Shown one piece after another: positions 51,325 to 58,323 of a stretch of DNA of 58,323 bases. Source of the stretch: Sulfolobales archaeon (GTDB lineage: Archaea > Thermoproteota > Thermoprotei_A > Sulfolobales > NBVN01); contig JAOAKA010000006.1 in the NCBI GenBank assembly GCA_026413885.1, positions 1 through 58,323 on the forward strand, given 5' to 3'. The notes beneath the pieces were generated by a model. The model was not told where the DNA came from, ran no database searches, and saw only the letters and a program-made list of their open reading frames with translations. Position numbers and translations under genes: made by a program. The stretch's first letter is position 1. Each line of letters begins with the position of its first letter.

Positions 51325-52551
51325 ATAGTCAGCACTCTCAGGATGGCTTACCGTAATCTCGCAAAGAGGAAGTTGAGATTCGGTCTTACAGCAGCGGGAA
51401 TAGCTGTTGGAGTAGCTTTAGTGTTTTCACTGCTATCTATTACAGCTACAGCAGAACAAGCTGCTATACAGCAATTTACAAGACTTGTCGGCTACGATAT
51501 AGCTGTTTTTAACGGTAGTTTGAGGCAGGGAAGACTTCAGACGCAGAGACAGCAGATCTCGTGGGGTGGAGCGATACCTCAGTCTCCAATAGCTGAATAC
51601 GTAGTTGAAGCTATATCGAGTCTCCAAGGAGTCTATGCTGTATCACCCGTTATCGCGGTTCGCGGTATAGCTAATGGTACGGTAGTTACTGTACAAGGTT
51701 TAGTTCCCCAGACGTATGTTGAGGTAGTGGGAGGGATAAACATCGTTGAGGGAGAGATGTTCTCCTGCGGTAACTGCTCTGAAGTTGTAGTAGGTAGAAG
51801 CTTAGCTCTCGAGTTAAATGCGACGGTGGGAGGTAGACTCAACCTCTCTATAGGTAGCAACACCAGCGAGGTCATAATTAGAGGTGTGTTTGAGACTGGT
51901 ATAAGAATTCAAGAAATGGCTGTATATGCTCCACTAGGCCTCATTCAGAGGCTTACCGGCATGAACGGCTACGTCACTCAAATTTTAGTTAAATGCCGGA
52001 ACCCCAGAGTTGCTGAAGCTGTAGCTAACGCAATTAAGTCAGTATTTCCAAGTCTTTCAACAATATCTATGGCGGCGACTCTTCAGAGAGTTGAAGAAGC
52101 TATAAACGCGATGACAGTATTCTTTCTCTCTATTGGTGCTGTAGCTCTAACTGCGGGGGGCTTTGGAGTTATGAACACAATGTTTATGGCTGTAGTTGAG
52201 AGAACTAGAGAGGTAGGCATACTGAAGTCTATAGGAGCTACAGATAGATTCGTATTTACATTATTCATGACTGAGTCGATACTCATAGGCCTCACTGGAA
52301 GCCTCACTGGACTAGCTGTAGGTGTAGGTTTCTCACGTCTGATACCGGCTGTCTTCACCGGGGGAGTTCGTTTTTCCGGTGTTAGAAATCCTCAAACATC
52401 TATAAGCCCGAGGACTACCGAGCTAGTGATTACACCAGAGGTAGTGCTGATTTCAGTAGCTATAGGTATAGCTATAGCAACTATTGCGGGATTACTCCCC
52501 GCTTATAGAGCTGCTAGAATGAAGCCGGTGGAGGCTGTGAGATATGTCTAG
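51325..52551 (+). CDS. ABC transporter permease, MacB/FtsX type, probable ATA start
   Basis: Starting at ATA 51325 gives 408 aa with the N-terminus (M)VSTLRMAYRNLAKRKLRFG, as in MacB-family permeases, which have several residues before the RNLxRRKxR motif. The conventional ATG at 51343 (402 aa) has no ribosome binding site. The topology is one helix (about 20-42), a large extracytoplasmic MacB-like domain (45-265), then three helices (about 268-292, 318-345 and 370-390) with the FtsX motif RTREVGILKSIGATDRFV. It is paired with the LolD-like ATPase that overlaps its end. Likely mechanotransmission export of a lipid, peptide or drug; substrate unknown. Confidence 0.88.
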   Translation: MVSTLRMAYRNLAKRKLRFGLTAAGIAVGVALVFSLLSITATAEQAAIQQFTRLVGYDIAVFNGSLRQGRLQTQRQQISWGGAIPQSPIAEYVVEAISSLQGVYAVSPVIAVRGIANGTVVTVQGLVPQTYVEVVGGINIVEGEMFSCGNCSEVVVGRSLALELNATVGGRLNLSIGSNTSEVIIRGVFETGIRIQEMAVYAPLGLIQRLTGMNGYVTQILVKCRNPRVAEAVANAIKSVFPSLSTISMAATLQRVEEAINAMTVFFLSIGAVALTAGGFGVMNTMFMAVVERTREVGILKSIGATDRFVFTLFMTESILIGLTGSLTGLAVGVGFSRLIPAVFTGGVRFSGVRNPQTSISPRTTELVITPEVVLISVAIGIAIATIAGLLPAYRAARMKPVEAVRYV

Positions 52552-53269
52552 TGAGTTAATAGTTGCAGTTAAAGATGTTTATAAAACCTATAGGTACGGT
52601 AAGAACTACGTAAGAGCTCTCAAAGGGGTTACTCTAGAGGTAGTTAGAGGTGACATAGTCTGTTTAGTAGGTCCATCGGGCTCTGGGAAGACTACTCTAC
52701 TGAATATCATAGGTGGAATAGATTCTCCAGACTCAGGGTCGGTAATAGTTGATAGAATCAGTGTGAGTAAGCTTAGAGGTAGAGAGCTATCTGACTACAG
52801 ACTAAAGAAGGTGGGGTACGTCTTTCAGTTCTACAATCTCATACCGGTTCTGACAGTGGCGGAAAATATTGAACTACCACTCACACTAGCCAATGTAGAT
52901 AAGAAAACTAGAGAGGAGAGGGTTAAAATACTGCTTGAAGCAGTAGGACTAACACATCTAGCAAGTAGAACACCAGATTCTCTGAGTGGGGGTGAGCAGC
53001 AGAGAGTAGCTATAGCTAGAGCTCTAGCCAATAACCCAGCTATAGTCTTGATGGATGAACCATCCGCTAATATCGACGTAGAAAACACTATAAAGATAAT
53101 GAAGCTCGTAGAAAAACTAAATAGAGAAATAGGTCAGACATTTATAATCGCAACCCACGATACGTTAGTAGTTAAATCCTGCTTTAAGATCTATAGAATA
53201 CGTGATGGAGTAATTATAGGTAGATACACAGGAGACGATATAGCTAAAGCACTTTCGAGTGAGGCTTAA
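52544..53269 (+). CDS. ABC transporter ATPase, MacB/LolD type
   Basis: 241-residue nucleotide-binding subunit with Walker A GPSGSGKTT (about 43-51), Q-loop FQFYNLIPVLTVAENIELPL, the signature LSGGEQQRVAIARAL (about 142-156), Walker B IVLMDEPSANID with the H-loop in IIATHD. The LIPxLTxxENVxLP-like Q-loop region is typical of the LolD/MacB family. It overlaps the permease gene by 8 bases, and the ATG follows GGAGG. The two form a complete exporter of the MacB type without a visible periplasmic adaptor, as expected for an archaeon. Confidence 0.95.
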   Translation: MSSELIVAVKDVYKTYRYGKNYVRALKGVTLEVVRGDIVCLVGPSGSGKTTLLNIIGGIDSPDSGSVIVDRISVSKLRGRELSDYRLKKVGYVFQFYNLIPVLTVAENIELPLTLANVDKKTREERVKILLEAVGLTHLASRTPDSLSGGEQQRVAIARALANNPAIVLMDEPSANIDVENTIKIMKLVEKLNREIGQTFIIATHDTLVVKSCFKIYRIRDGVIIGRYTGDDIAKALSSEA

Positions 53270-53422
53270 CCCACTGTCTCAACTGAAGATATTGAGTCAG
53301 CAGCTGTAGATGGAGTAGATACCTATCTATAGAGGGCAGCCGGCTGTAGATTCTATTTTAGTAGTTAATTCTCGACTTAAACTACTTATTTCTCTCAGAG
53401 TGATATCGATATAGGTGGTATC

Positions 53423-53920
53423 GTGAAGGTGCTTGAACCTTCTAACGCGTTAGAACTCATCCCCCAACCACTCGCTATAGTTACCGCAGGAGACCCTGGT
53501 AAACCTGGGGAGAGAGGTGGTATGACTGCCGCCTGGATTTCAAGAGTTTCCTGGCATCCGCCTCTAGTAGCTATTGCTATGACTAGAAAGAGACATACGT
53601 ATAGCCTAATAAGGAAATACAGTGCGTTCGCAGTACACGTAGTTTCAAAGAAGTTTGTGGATACCGCTATAGAGGTATTCGGTTCTCTGAGTGGTAGAAG
53701 TGTAGATAAGTTTGAGTTAGCTGGTATAGAGCCGGCTAGAGCTGAAACAGTTATAGCTCCGATAGCACCGGGTTTTCCAGTGGTGTTAGAGTGTAGATTA
53801 GTAGCTGAGTACGAAGTTGGAGACCACGTGTTAGTTATCGGTGAAGTAGTGAAGGGGTATATCCAATCTGATGAGGAACCAGTAGTCTGGATCAACTCGT
53901 CAGCTAGAGAGATTAAATAA
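53423..53920 (+). CDS. Flavin reductase-like FMN-binding protein
   Basis: 165 residues of the flavin reductase-like (DIM6/NTAB) split-barrel family. Typical parts are IPQPLAIVTAGDP, the GGMTAAWISRVSWHPPLVAI segment that binds FMN, RKRHTYSLIRKYSAFAVHVV, and HVLVIGEVV. Family members bind FMN and reduce flavin or act as flavoredoxins. The electron partner is not evident. The GTG start has AGGTGG four bases before it. Stand-alone gene after the MacB-like operon (153-bp gap). Confidence 0.9.
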   Translation: MKVLEPSNALELIPQPLAIVTAGDPGKPGERGGMTAAWISRVSWHPPLVAIAMTRKRHTYSLIRKYSAFAVHVVSKKFVDTAIEVFGSLSGRSVDKFELAGIEPARAETVIAPIAPGFPVVLECRLVAEYEVGDHVLVIGEVVKGYIQSDEEPVVWINSSAREIK

Positions 53921-53957
53921 AACTAGCTGAATCTATTTGAGTGTAGGAAATACCTGT

Positions 53958-55199
53958 CTACTCGAGGTATAGTGCTAGCCGCCTCTTTAAGTAGACACAC
54001 ACTAGAGCACCAATTAAACTGACTACTGAAGCTATTGTTAGAGCTACTTCATATCCTCCAGTTATATCTCTGATGTATCCACCGAGAGCCGGAAAGATCA
54101 GCCCGCTGATACCCCAGCCGGTGAAGATCAGTGCGTAGTTCTCAGATAAGTGCTTTAAGCCGAAGAAGTCTCCAGTAGCTGCTGGATATAGTGCTAGAGT
54201 GGAGCCGTAGGCGAATCCAGCTACCGCGACTATCGGGTATATCTGGAGGGGGTCTGCTGCGAAAGCTAGTAGTGCAAATAAGACTGCTTGAATTGTGAAT
54301 AGAGCAGCCATAGTTATAGGTCTTCCGTAATTCCCCAGCCTATCTGAAATCCACCCAGCTGGTGGTCTTCCTAAAGCATTCATTAGGGAGAATAAGCTGA
54401 TTGCGAGAGCTGCTTCAGTTACTCCGATCCCACGTGTTTGAACAAATCTAGCTAAATGCCCTATCAGCATTAAACCAGCACCACTAACTAGTAGAAAGCT
54501 TAGCCACAGAAGCCAGAAGTCAATTCTTCTAGCAGCTTCTCTTGGACTCATATCTCTCTTCGGTATAACGGCTCTCCTCTTCGAAAACTTCGAGTAGTAG
54601 CTGACTACCTCCTGAGATGGGTCTCGAATTATGAGAGCGGCTGGAATACCTATCGCAAGAGATGTAAGACCTACTGCGAGAAATGTCATCGCTATTCCGT
54701 GTAAGTCTATTAACACAGTCTTAACTGGGGCGAACACTATAGCACTGCCGCCGTAGCCCAGTATTACTACTCCAGTAGCTAGTCCAGCTCTATCGGGAAA
54801 CCATCTTCTAGCTAGAGCTACTGCTGGAATATATCCTAAACCGTTCCCAGTGCCGACTAGAATTCCGTAGGTGAAGATAAGCCATAGAGGGCTGACTACC
54901 AGCTCTACTAGAGCTGAGAGTAGGAGTCCGGCCGAGGTTGTCAGCATACTAGATGTAGCAACTAGTTTTATTCCCTTCAGACTGTAGAGTCTGCCGCCTA
55001 GAATACTGGTTAGAGCGAATACAGCTATCAGTACGGAGAACGGAAGTGAAGCGTAGAGAGCACTCCCCCACAGTCTCTCTAGAGTAGATATGTAGACACT
55101 GTAGGCGTAGGAGCTACCTAAAACTGCGGTAATCATCGTGCCGGCGGCCAGCGATATATATCCATATCTACGGTCTACTGGATGTAGAGTAGATGACAC
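53958..55199 (-). CDS. MFS transporter, OFA (oxalate/formate antiporter) type
   Basis: 413 residues with twelve membrane helices. OFA-family features are GTMITAVLGSSYAYSVYI in helix 1, the RRWFPDRAGLATGVVILGYG segment after helix 4 and FGLKHLSENYALIFTGWG in the second half. Family members exchange carboxylates such as oxalate and formate, or transport other monocarboxylates; the substrate here is unknown. The central loop (DPSQEVVSYYSKFSKRRAV) is cytoplasmic. GTG start, with a TATA-like GTTTATATTC at leaderless distance. Confidence 0.9.
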   Translation of the reverse strand: MSSTLHPVDRRYGYISLAAGTMITAVLGSSYAYSVYISTLERLWGSALYASLPFSVLIAVFALTSILGGRLYSLKGIKLVATSSMLTTSAGLLLSALVELVVSPLWLIFTYGILVGTGNGLGYIPAVALARRWFPDRAGLATGVVILGYGGSAIVFAPVKTVLIDLHGIAMTFLAVGLTSLAIGIPAALIIRDPSQEVVSYYSKFSKRRAVIPKRDMSPREAARRIDFWLLWLSFLLVSGAGLMLIGHLARFVQTRGIGVTEAALAISLFSLMNALGRPPAGWISDRLGNYGRPITMAALFTIQAVLFALLAFAADPLQIYPIVAVAGFAYGSTLALYPAATGDFFGLKHLSENYALIFTGWGISGLIFPALGGYIRDITGGYEVALTIASVVSLIGALVCVYLKRRLALYLE

Positions 55200-55289
55200 C
55201 TGAACTATCCCAGTTGGGATTCAACTTTAGAATATAAACACATAGACATCACTAAGCTATCTCTGAGCTATCGCTGTCTCCACAGCTCT

Positions 55290-56321
55290 CTAGTCCACAG
55301 TCTCTCTGAGAACTCTACTGATGTTTTCGTAGGCTATTTTAGCTATATCTATATCAGACAGACCTCTATCGGCTAGTGCTTGAAGAAGTACTTGAACTCT
55401 ATCTATAGACTCAAAGCCCTCCGGTGCCGGTAGCCCCAGGAGTCCGAGGAAGTCTGTTCCTATAGCTAGTAGGTCTGAGCCAAATGTCTCGTAGACGTAG
55501 ATGAAGTGTTGAATTAACTCTTCTAGTGTCGGCTTAGCTCTACTCGATATGAGAGGCCCTATAGCCGAGATCCCCACCACACCCCTCTTTCTGTGTAGAG
55601 CTTCGAGAATTTCGTCATCCAGGTTTCTAGATCTATCTACGAGTTTCCTAACATTTGCGTGACTCACTATAACCGGCTTTCTACTTACTTCAATAGCTTC
55701 GAGAGCTGTTCTCTTACTTGCGTGAGCTACATCAACAACAATCCCCAGCTTATTGGCTAGTCTAACCAGCTCCTCACCCTCAGCTGTCAGCCCTATATCC
55801 TTCTTAGCTATACAGCCGGAACCGTACTTGTTTGTATAGTTCCAAGTGAGACCGAGACTCCTTAGACCAAGCTTTCTAAGCAGTACTAGGTCATAAGGTT
55901 CGTCAAGTGCTTCAGCACCCTCTAAGTGAAGTATGAAACACACACTATCACTCATCAAACACTTTTCAAAGTCACTGAAACCCTCAACTAGCCCGATTCC
56001 GTAAGTCTCAGAGAGCTTGTAGTAAACCGATACGTGCTCCCAGAGAACTGACTGAGGGACTCTGTAGCCAACAGCCGGTAACCACCTGCCATACAACCTT
56101 TCAAGAACTCTAGACTCAGCAGGTCTGAAAGTCTCAACACCCGGAAAGATAGAGGCGAAAACCACTCTCACAATACCCCGCCTGTACTTAGGGAGATCAG
56201 CCTCCCTACCAACTACGTCCTCAGTAAAATCACCGAGAGGAGAACCACCACCGTGATAGAAGAAGTAGCCGGAGACATCCTCGTGGAGATCTACAACGGG
56301 AAATCTACCGATAACACCCAT
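55290..56321 (-). CDS. Membrane dipeptidase (renal dipeptidase family M19)
   Basis: Zinc metallopeptidase of 343 aa. The metal site starts with the DLHED motif near residue 14 (VVDLHEDVSG, the usual HxD order). The bridging glutamate is in HLEGAEAL, and the second-site histidines are in VDVAHASKRT and VIVSHANVRK. A later GTDFLGLLG carries the conserved aspartate. Family members hydrolyse dipeptides with free N-termini. ATG at 56321 with GGTG six bases upstream is preferred to TTG at 56336. Probably cytoplasmic, as no signal peptide is seen. Confidence 0.92.
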   Translation of the reverse strand: MGVIGRFPVVDLHEDVSGYFFYHGGGSPLGDFTEDVVGREADLPKYRRGIVRVVFASIFPGVETFRPAESRVLERLYGRWLPAVGYRVPQSVLWEHVSVYYKLSETYGIGLVEGFSDFEKCLMSDSVCFILHLEGAEALDEPYDLVLLRKLGLRSLGLTWNYTNKYGSGCIAKKDIGLTAEGEELVRLANKLGIVVDVAHASKRTALEAIEVSRKPVIVSHANVRKLVDRSRNLDDEILEALHRKRGVVGISAIGPLISSRAKPTLEELIQHFIYVYETFGSDLLAIGTDFLGLLGLPAPEGFESIDRVQVLLQALADRGLSDIDIAKIAYENISRVLRETVD

Positions 56322-56336
56322 GTAGATCACCAACAC

Positions 56337-56584
56337 ACAAACACAGACAGCAATAAAACAGCCGCAGAAACCATTAACATGTAGACCAGCTAGAACCCTA
56401 TATAAACTAAAGAAAAACTAAATCAAAAAGCTTATACACACCAGTTAGTAAACCATCGTGGAGTTCCCTAGTTTTCCCCCATGTGGTCCTTGAAAGTGTG
56501 TTTTCTAGTTAATAAGCTTTATTGATATAGACCTCAAATCTCTATCTGATGGTGGTTAGTGCTACTTGGGAGTTCTTCCTGAAT
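56337..56584. other. Intergenic region with a promoter-like element but no gene
   Basis: The region between the dipeptidase start and the AIR-synthase-like stop. A TATA-like AGCTTATACA at about 56429-56438 is followed, at transcription-start distance, by a sequence (from about 56459) without a meaningful ORF. A small RNA is possible. I could not find C/D boxes in the correct order. The leftward dipeptidase promoter also lies here (CCTATATAAACT near 56397-56408). Confidence 0.4.
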
Positions 56585-57667
56585 CTAAGCGATAGAATTG
56601 AAAGACGGTCCGCACGCGGGGTTTGCTGGATTTGGACGTCTGCTGGGTAGTGTCGATATCAGTCTGAAGAGTTCATCTTCTACGTATACTTCGCTCACTC
56701 TCTCTATTCTCCCGCTTCTCCTCTCTACGACTACGAGGTCTCCCGATCTCTCGTCGACGGTCCCGATCACGCTGGCTTCTATTCCCTCCTTTCCTAGTGT
56801 CTTCAGAGCTTCCTCGGCTTTGTCGGGGGGTGTTGTGGCTACTAAGGCTCCGGAGCTGATTAGTCTTAGGGGGTCTATCCCTAGTGCTCTCGAGATGGTC
56901 TCAGTTTCCTCAGCTACTCTAACCGCGTTCTCTCTGATGTAGATAGTCGTGCCGGATGCGTAGGCTATCTCTGCTAAACCACCGATCAAGCCTCCCTCAG
57001 TTGGGTCGTGCATTGATGTCACTAGTCTGTGTTCAGCTAGGAGTAGTGCTTCTCTAACAACACTAACTCTCTCAATGAATCTACTGCTGCGTTCAATAAT
57101 TTCCTGAGGCACTCCCAGCTCTTGGAGAACTTCTCTGAAGTCTGTAGAGAGTATCGCAGTACCTTCAACACCGGCTGACTTAGTCATCAAGACTAAGTCA
57201 CCGACTCTAGCACCTCTTGTTGCCACATACTCACTTCTCCCAGTGATACCTATAGCGGTCATTGAAATCAGGGGCCTACTGATACCTGGTGTGAACTCTG
57301 TGTGACCACCTACAACAGCAGCCTCCAGCTCTCTAGCTGCTCTATCTATCTGCTCCGTAACTCTATCTACTAAGTCCTCACTAGAGCCCTCCGGTAGATA
57401 TATAACAGGCAGGAGCCACCTAGGTCTAGCACCTCTAACAGCGATATCGTTACAGGGTATGTGTACAGCTAGCCAGCCCAAGTACTCAACAGCACCAGTA
57501 ATAGGGTCTGCGTGAACAACGAGAACCCTCCCATCACCTAAATCAATTATAGCTGCGTCCTCACCTATAGAAGGACCTACAAGAACAGATGAATCTAAAA
57601 CACCAACTCTACTAATAATGTATCTCAACATAAGCTCCGGCTCGAGCTTACCAACCAATTCAAACAC
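56585..57667 (-). CDS. AIR synthase-related protein (HypE/PurM-like fold)
   Basis: 360 residues of the PurM/HypE/SelD/ThiL superfamily. The ATP-binding N-terminus has GPSIGEDAAIIDLGDGRVLV (about 32-51) and the conserved HIPCNDIAVRGARPRWLLPV, followed by VVGGHTEFTPG and, in the C-terminal domain, MHDPTEGGLIGGLAEIA. This DPTEGG signature is shared by HypE-like proteins. No hydrogenase maturation genes are in the window, so the HypE role is not established. Many archaea encode such stand-alone homologues. It is most likely a phosphate- or carbamoyl-activating ATPase. Confidence 0.88.
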   Translation of the reverse strand: MFELVGKLEPELMLRYIISRVGVLDSSVLVGPSIGEDAAIIDLGDGRVLVVHADPITGAVEYLGWLAVHIPCNDIAVRGARPRWLLPVIYLPEGSSEDLVDRVTEQIDRAARELEAAVVGGHTEFTPGISRPLISMTAIGITGRSEYVATRGARVGDLVLMTKSAGVEGTAILSTDFREVLQELGVPQEIIERSSRFIERVSVVREALLLAEHRLVTSMHDPTEGGLIGGLAEIAYASGTTIYIRENAVRVAEETETISRALGIDPLRLISSGALVATTPPDKAEEALKTLGKEGIEASVIGTVDERSGDLVVVERRSGRIERVSEVYVEDELFRLISTLPSRRPNPANPACGPSFNSIA

Positions 57668-57997
57668 CGCAAGTAACTAGAAAGAAAGCTTTTCTTAGCT
57701 AAACTACAGCAAACCCCCACACAAGCTAGCTAACACCAGCACCGAGACACTAAACACAAGCAAGCACTGTAGATCAATAGATGCTTCAAAGAAATAGCTA
57801 GTGAAGCTAGAATAACCCAACAACAAACACAACCAGCACGCTACAGCTCCCCCAGTACTCCAAAACCTACTTAGAGAGCTGAAGCCTAAAAGTACGACTG
57901 GTGGTCTAACTCTCTCTACCAACCGCCCGTCGACTGGTGGCCGAATTTCGGGTAAGTATTTAACTAGGGGTTTGTGGAGGTTGTTTCGGTGGGTTAA
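57668..57997. other. Intergenic region upstream of the archaellin gene
   Basis: 330 bases. A minus-strand frame (57704-57922, 72 codons from TTG) is hydrophobic in two places (GGAVACWLCLLLGYSS, CLLVFSVSVLVLASLCGG) and lies 36 bases before the AIR-synthase-like gene; it could be a small membrane protein, but I see no ribosome binding site. At the right end, AAGTATTTAAC (57953-57963) is a TATA element for the archaellin and GGTGGG (57988-57993) its ribosome binding site. Confidence 0.45.
57704..57922 (-). CDS. Possible small membrane protein (72 aa)
   Basis: A TTG-started frame with two hydrophobic segments and three cysteines in the first of them. It precedes the AIR-synthase-like gene on the same strand by 36 bases. 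I know no matching family. Codon use is compatible with the host, but the lack of a ribosome binding site and the short length leave it doubtful. Confidence 0.3.
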   Translation of the reverse strand: MVERVRPPVVLLGFSSLSRFWSTGGAVACWLCLLLGYSSFTSYFFEASIDLQCLLVFSVSVLVLASLCGGLL

Positions 57998-58323
57998 ATG
58001 AGAACCCCCAGGTCTCTGGTTAGGAGGTGTAGGAGGGGTTTAGTCGGTATTGAGGCAGCTATAGTGTTGATAGCTTTCGTACTAGTTGCTAGTGCTCTAG
58101 CGTTCGTAGTGTTGAATATGGGTATGTTCACAACACAGAAGACTAAGGAGGTAATAGCTAGAGCATACGAAGAAAGCACTAGAGCAATAGATATAGCAGG
58201 AAACGTAAAAGCAAAAACAGCCACCAACTACGGCGCACTAGATCTGGTAGCAATACCAATAAAACTAACAGCAGGAGCAAGACCAATAGACCTCAGTAAA
58301 ACAGCAGTAGCAATAACAGTAAT
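57998..58323 (+). CDS. Archaellin (FlaB/ArlB-like), 3' truncated by the window edge
   Basis: The first 108 residues of a type IV pilin-like protein; the gene continues beyond the window. A class III signal peptide is clear: basic leader [10 protein letters not shown] with the prepilin peptidase site after RRG, then [20 protein letters not shown], the hydrophobic polymerisation helix with the G-x-E motif, continuing [19 protein letters not shown] as in archaellins. It is processed by an FlaK/PibD-type peptidase and assembled into the archaellum filament. The ATG follows GGTGGG at 4 bases. The rest of an archaellum operon may follow to the right. Confidence 0.88.
   Translation, partial: MRTPRSLVRRCRRGLVGIEAAIVLIAFVLVASALAFVVLNMGMFTTQKTKEVIARAYEESTRAIDIAGNVKAKTATNYGALDLVAIPIKLTAGARPIDLSKTAVAITV

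Overview
The window is a stretch of chromosome from a thermophilic archaeon of the Thermoproteota (Crenarchaeota), probably close to the Desulfurococcales. The evidence is: an archaeal Lsm protein, the archaeal-type S-adenosylmethionine synthetase, GTP-type PEP carboxykinase, an archaeal NFACT/RqcH protein, a class III signal peptide on an archaellin-like protein at the right edge, TATA boxes about 25 nt upstream of starts or tRNAs, many TTG/GTG starts, and GGTG/GAGGTG Shine-Dalgarno motifs. The species is not determined. Most genes share a codon style rich in CTA, TCT and AGA.

Left part (1-34.5 kb). A peptide-type ABC permease pair is followed by two small membrane proteins, a sugar-nucleotide transferase, a TauE-type exporter and a MoxR/DUF58/DUF4129/DUF4350 membrane cluster. 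Next come a secreted beta-propeller protein, an HTH regulator with membrane segments, a phosphoesterase, tRNA-Gly(GCC), a transglutaminase-like protein and a sodium-solute symporter facing an HTH/solute-binding fusion regulator. Then follow an uncharacterised pair (51 and 379 aa), a SagB-type nitroreductase with a histidine-bearing membrane protein, a cysteine-poor DUF2148 protein, a GalE-like epimerase, a ROK sugar kinase, PEPCK, Lsm, SAM synthetase and MoaC. The 5' half of a tRNA-Gln(CUG) lies antisense to the end of moaC with its own TATA box and no 3' half in the window, so it looks like a split tRNA gene. A C/D-box sRNA candidate lies between SAM synthetase and MoaC. Lrp and COG2522 regulators, tRNA-Ser(GCU), a GT4 glycosyltransferase, an alpha/beta hydrolase, a NikR-like regulator and a solitary adenine methylase complete this part.

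Defence island (about 34.5-45.0 kb). Four tightly packed genes encode a DUF1156 adenine DNA methylase with zinc-ribbon cysteines, a DUF499 ATPase, a 144-aa protein I cannot place, and an SNF2-type helicase ending in a DUF3883 (PD-(D/E)XK-like) domain. This resembles predicted helicase-methylase-ATPase (Hma-like) antiviral loci, with no BREX phosphatase (PglZ) and no DISARM DrmB or phospholipase gene. Codon use differs from the flanks. The island abuts the 3' end of tRNA-Leu(GAG), and a decayed copy of that tRNA end sits at its other side, as expected for an integrated element that has lost its integrase.

Right part (45-58.3 kb). tRNA-Leu is followed by a class III aminotransferase, a LOG-like protein, endonuclease III, a phosphoesterase, RqcH, a MacB-like permease/ATPase pair, a flavin reductase-like protein, an OFA-type MFS transporter, a membrane dipeptidase, an AIR-synthase-related protein and a truncated archaellin.

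A recurring oddity is that several genes have no ATG/GTG/TTG in the right place but have an ATA or CTG codon at the proper distance from a Shine-Dalgarno motif. The clearest are the glycosyltransferase (CTG) and the beta-propeller protein (ATA). This suggests unusual initiation codons in this lineage.
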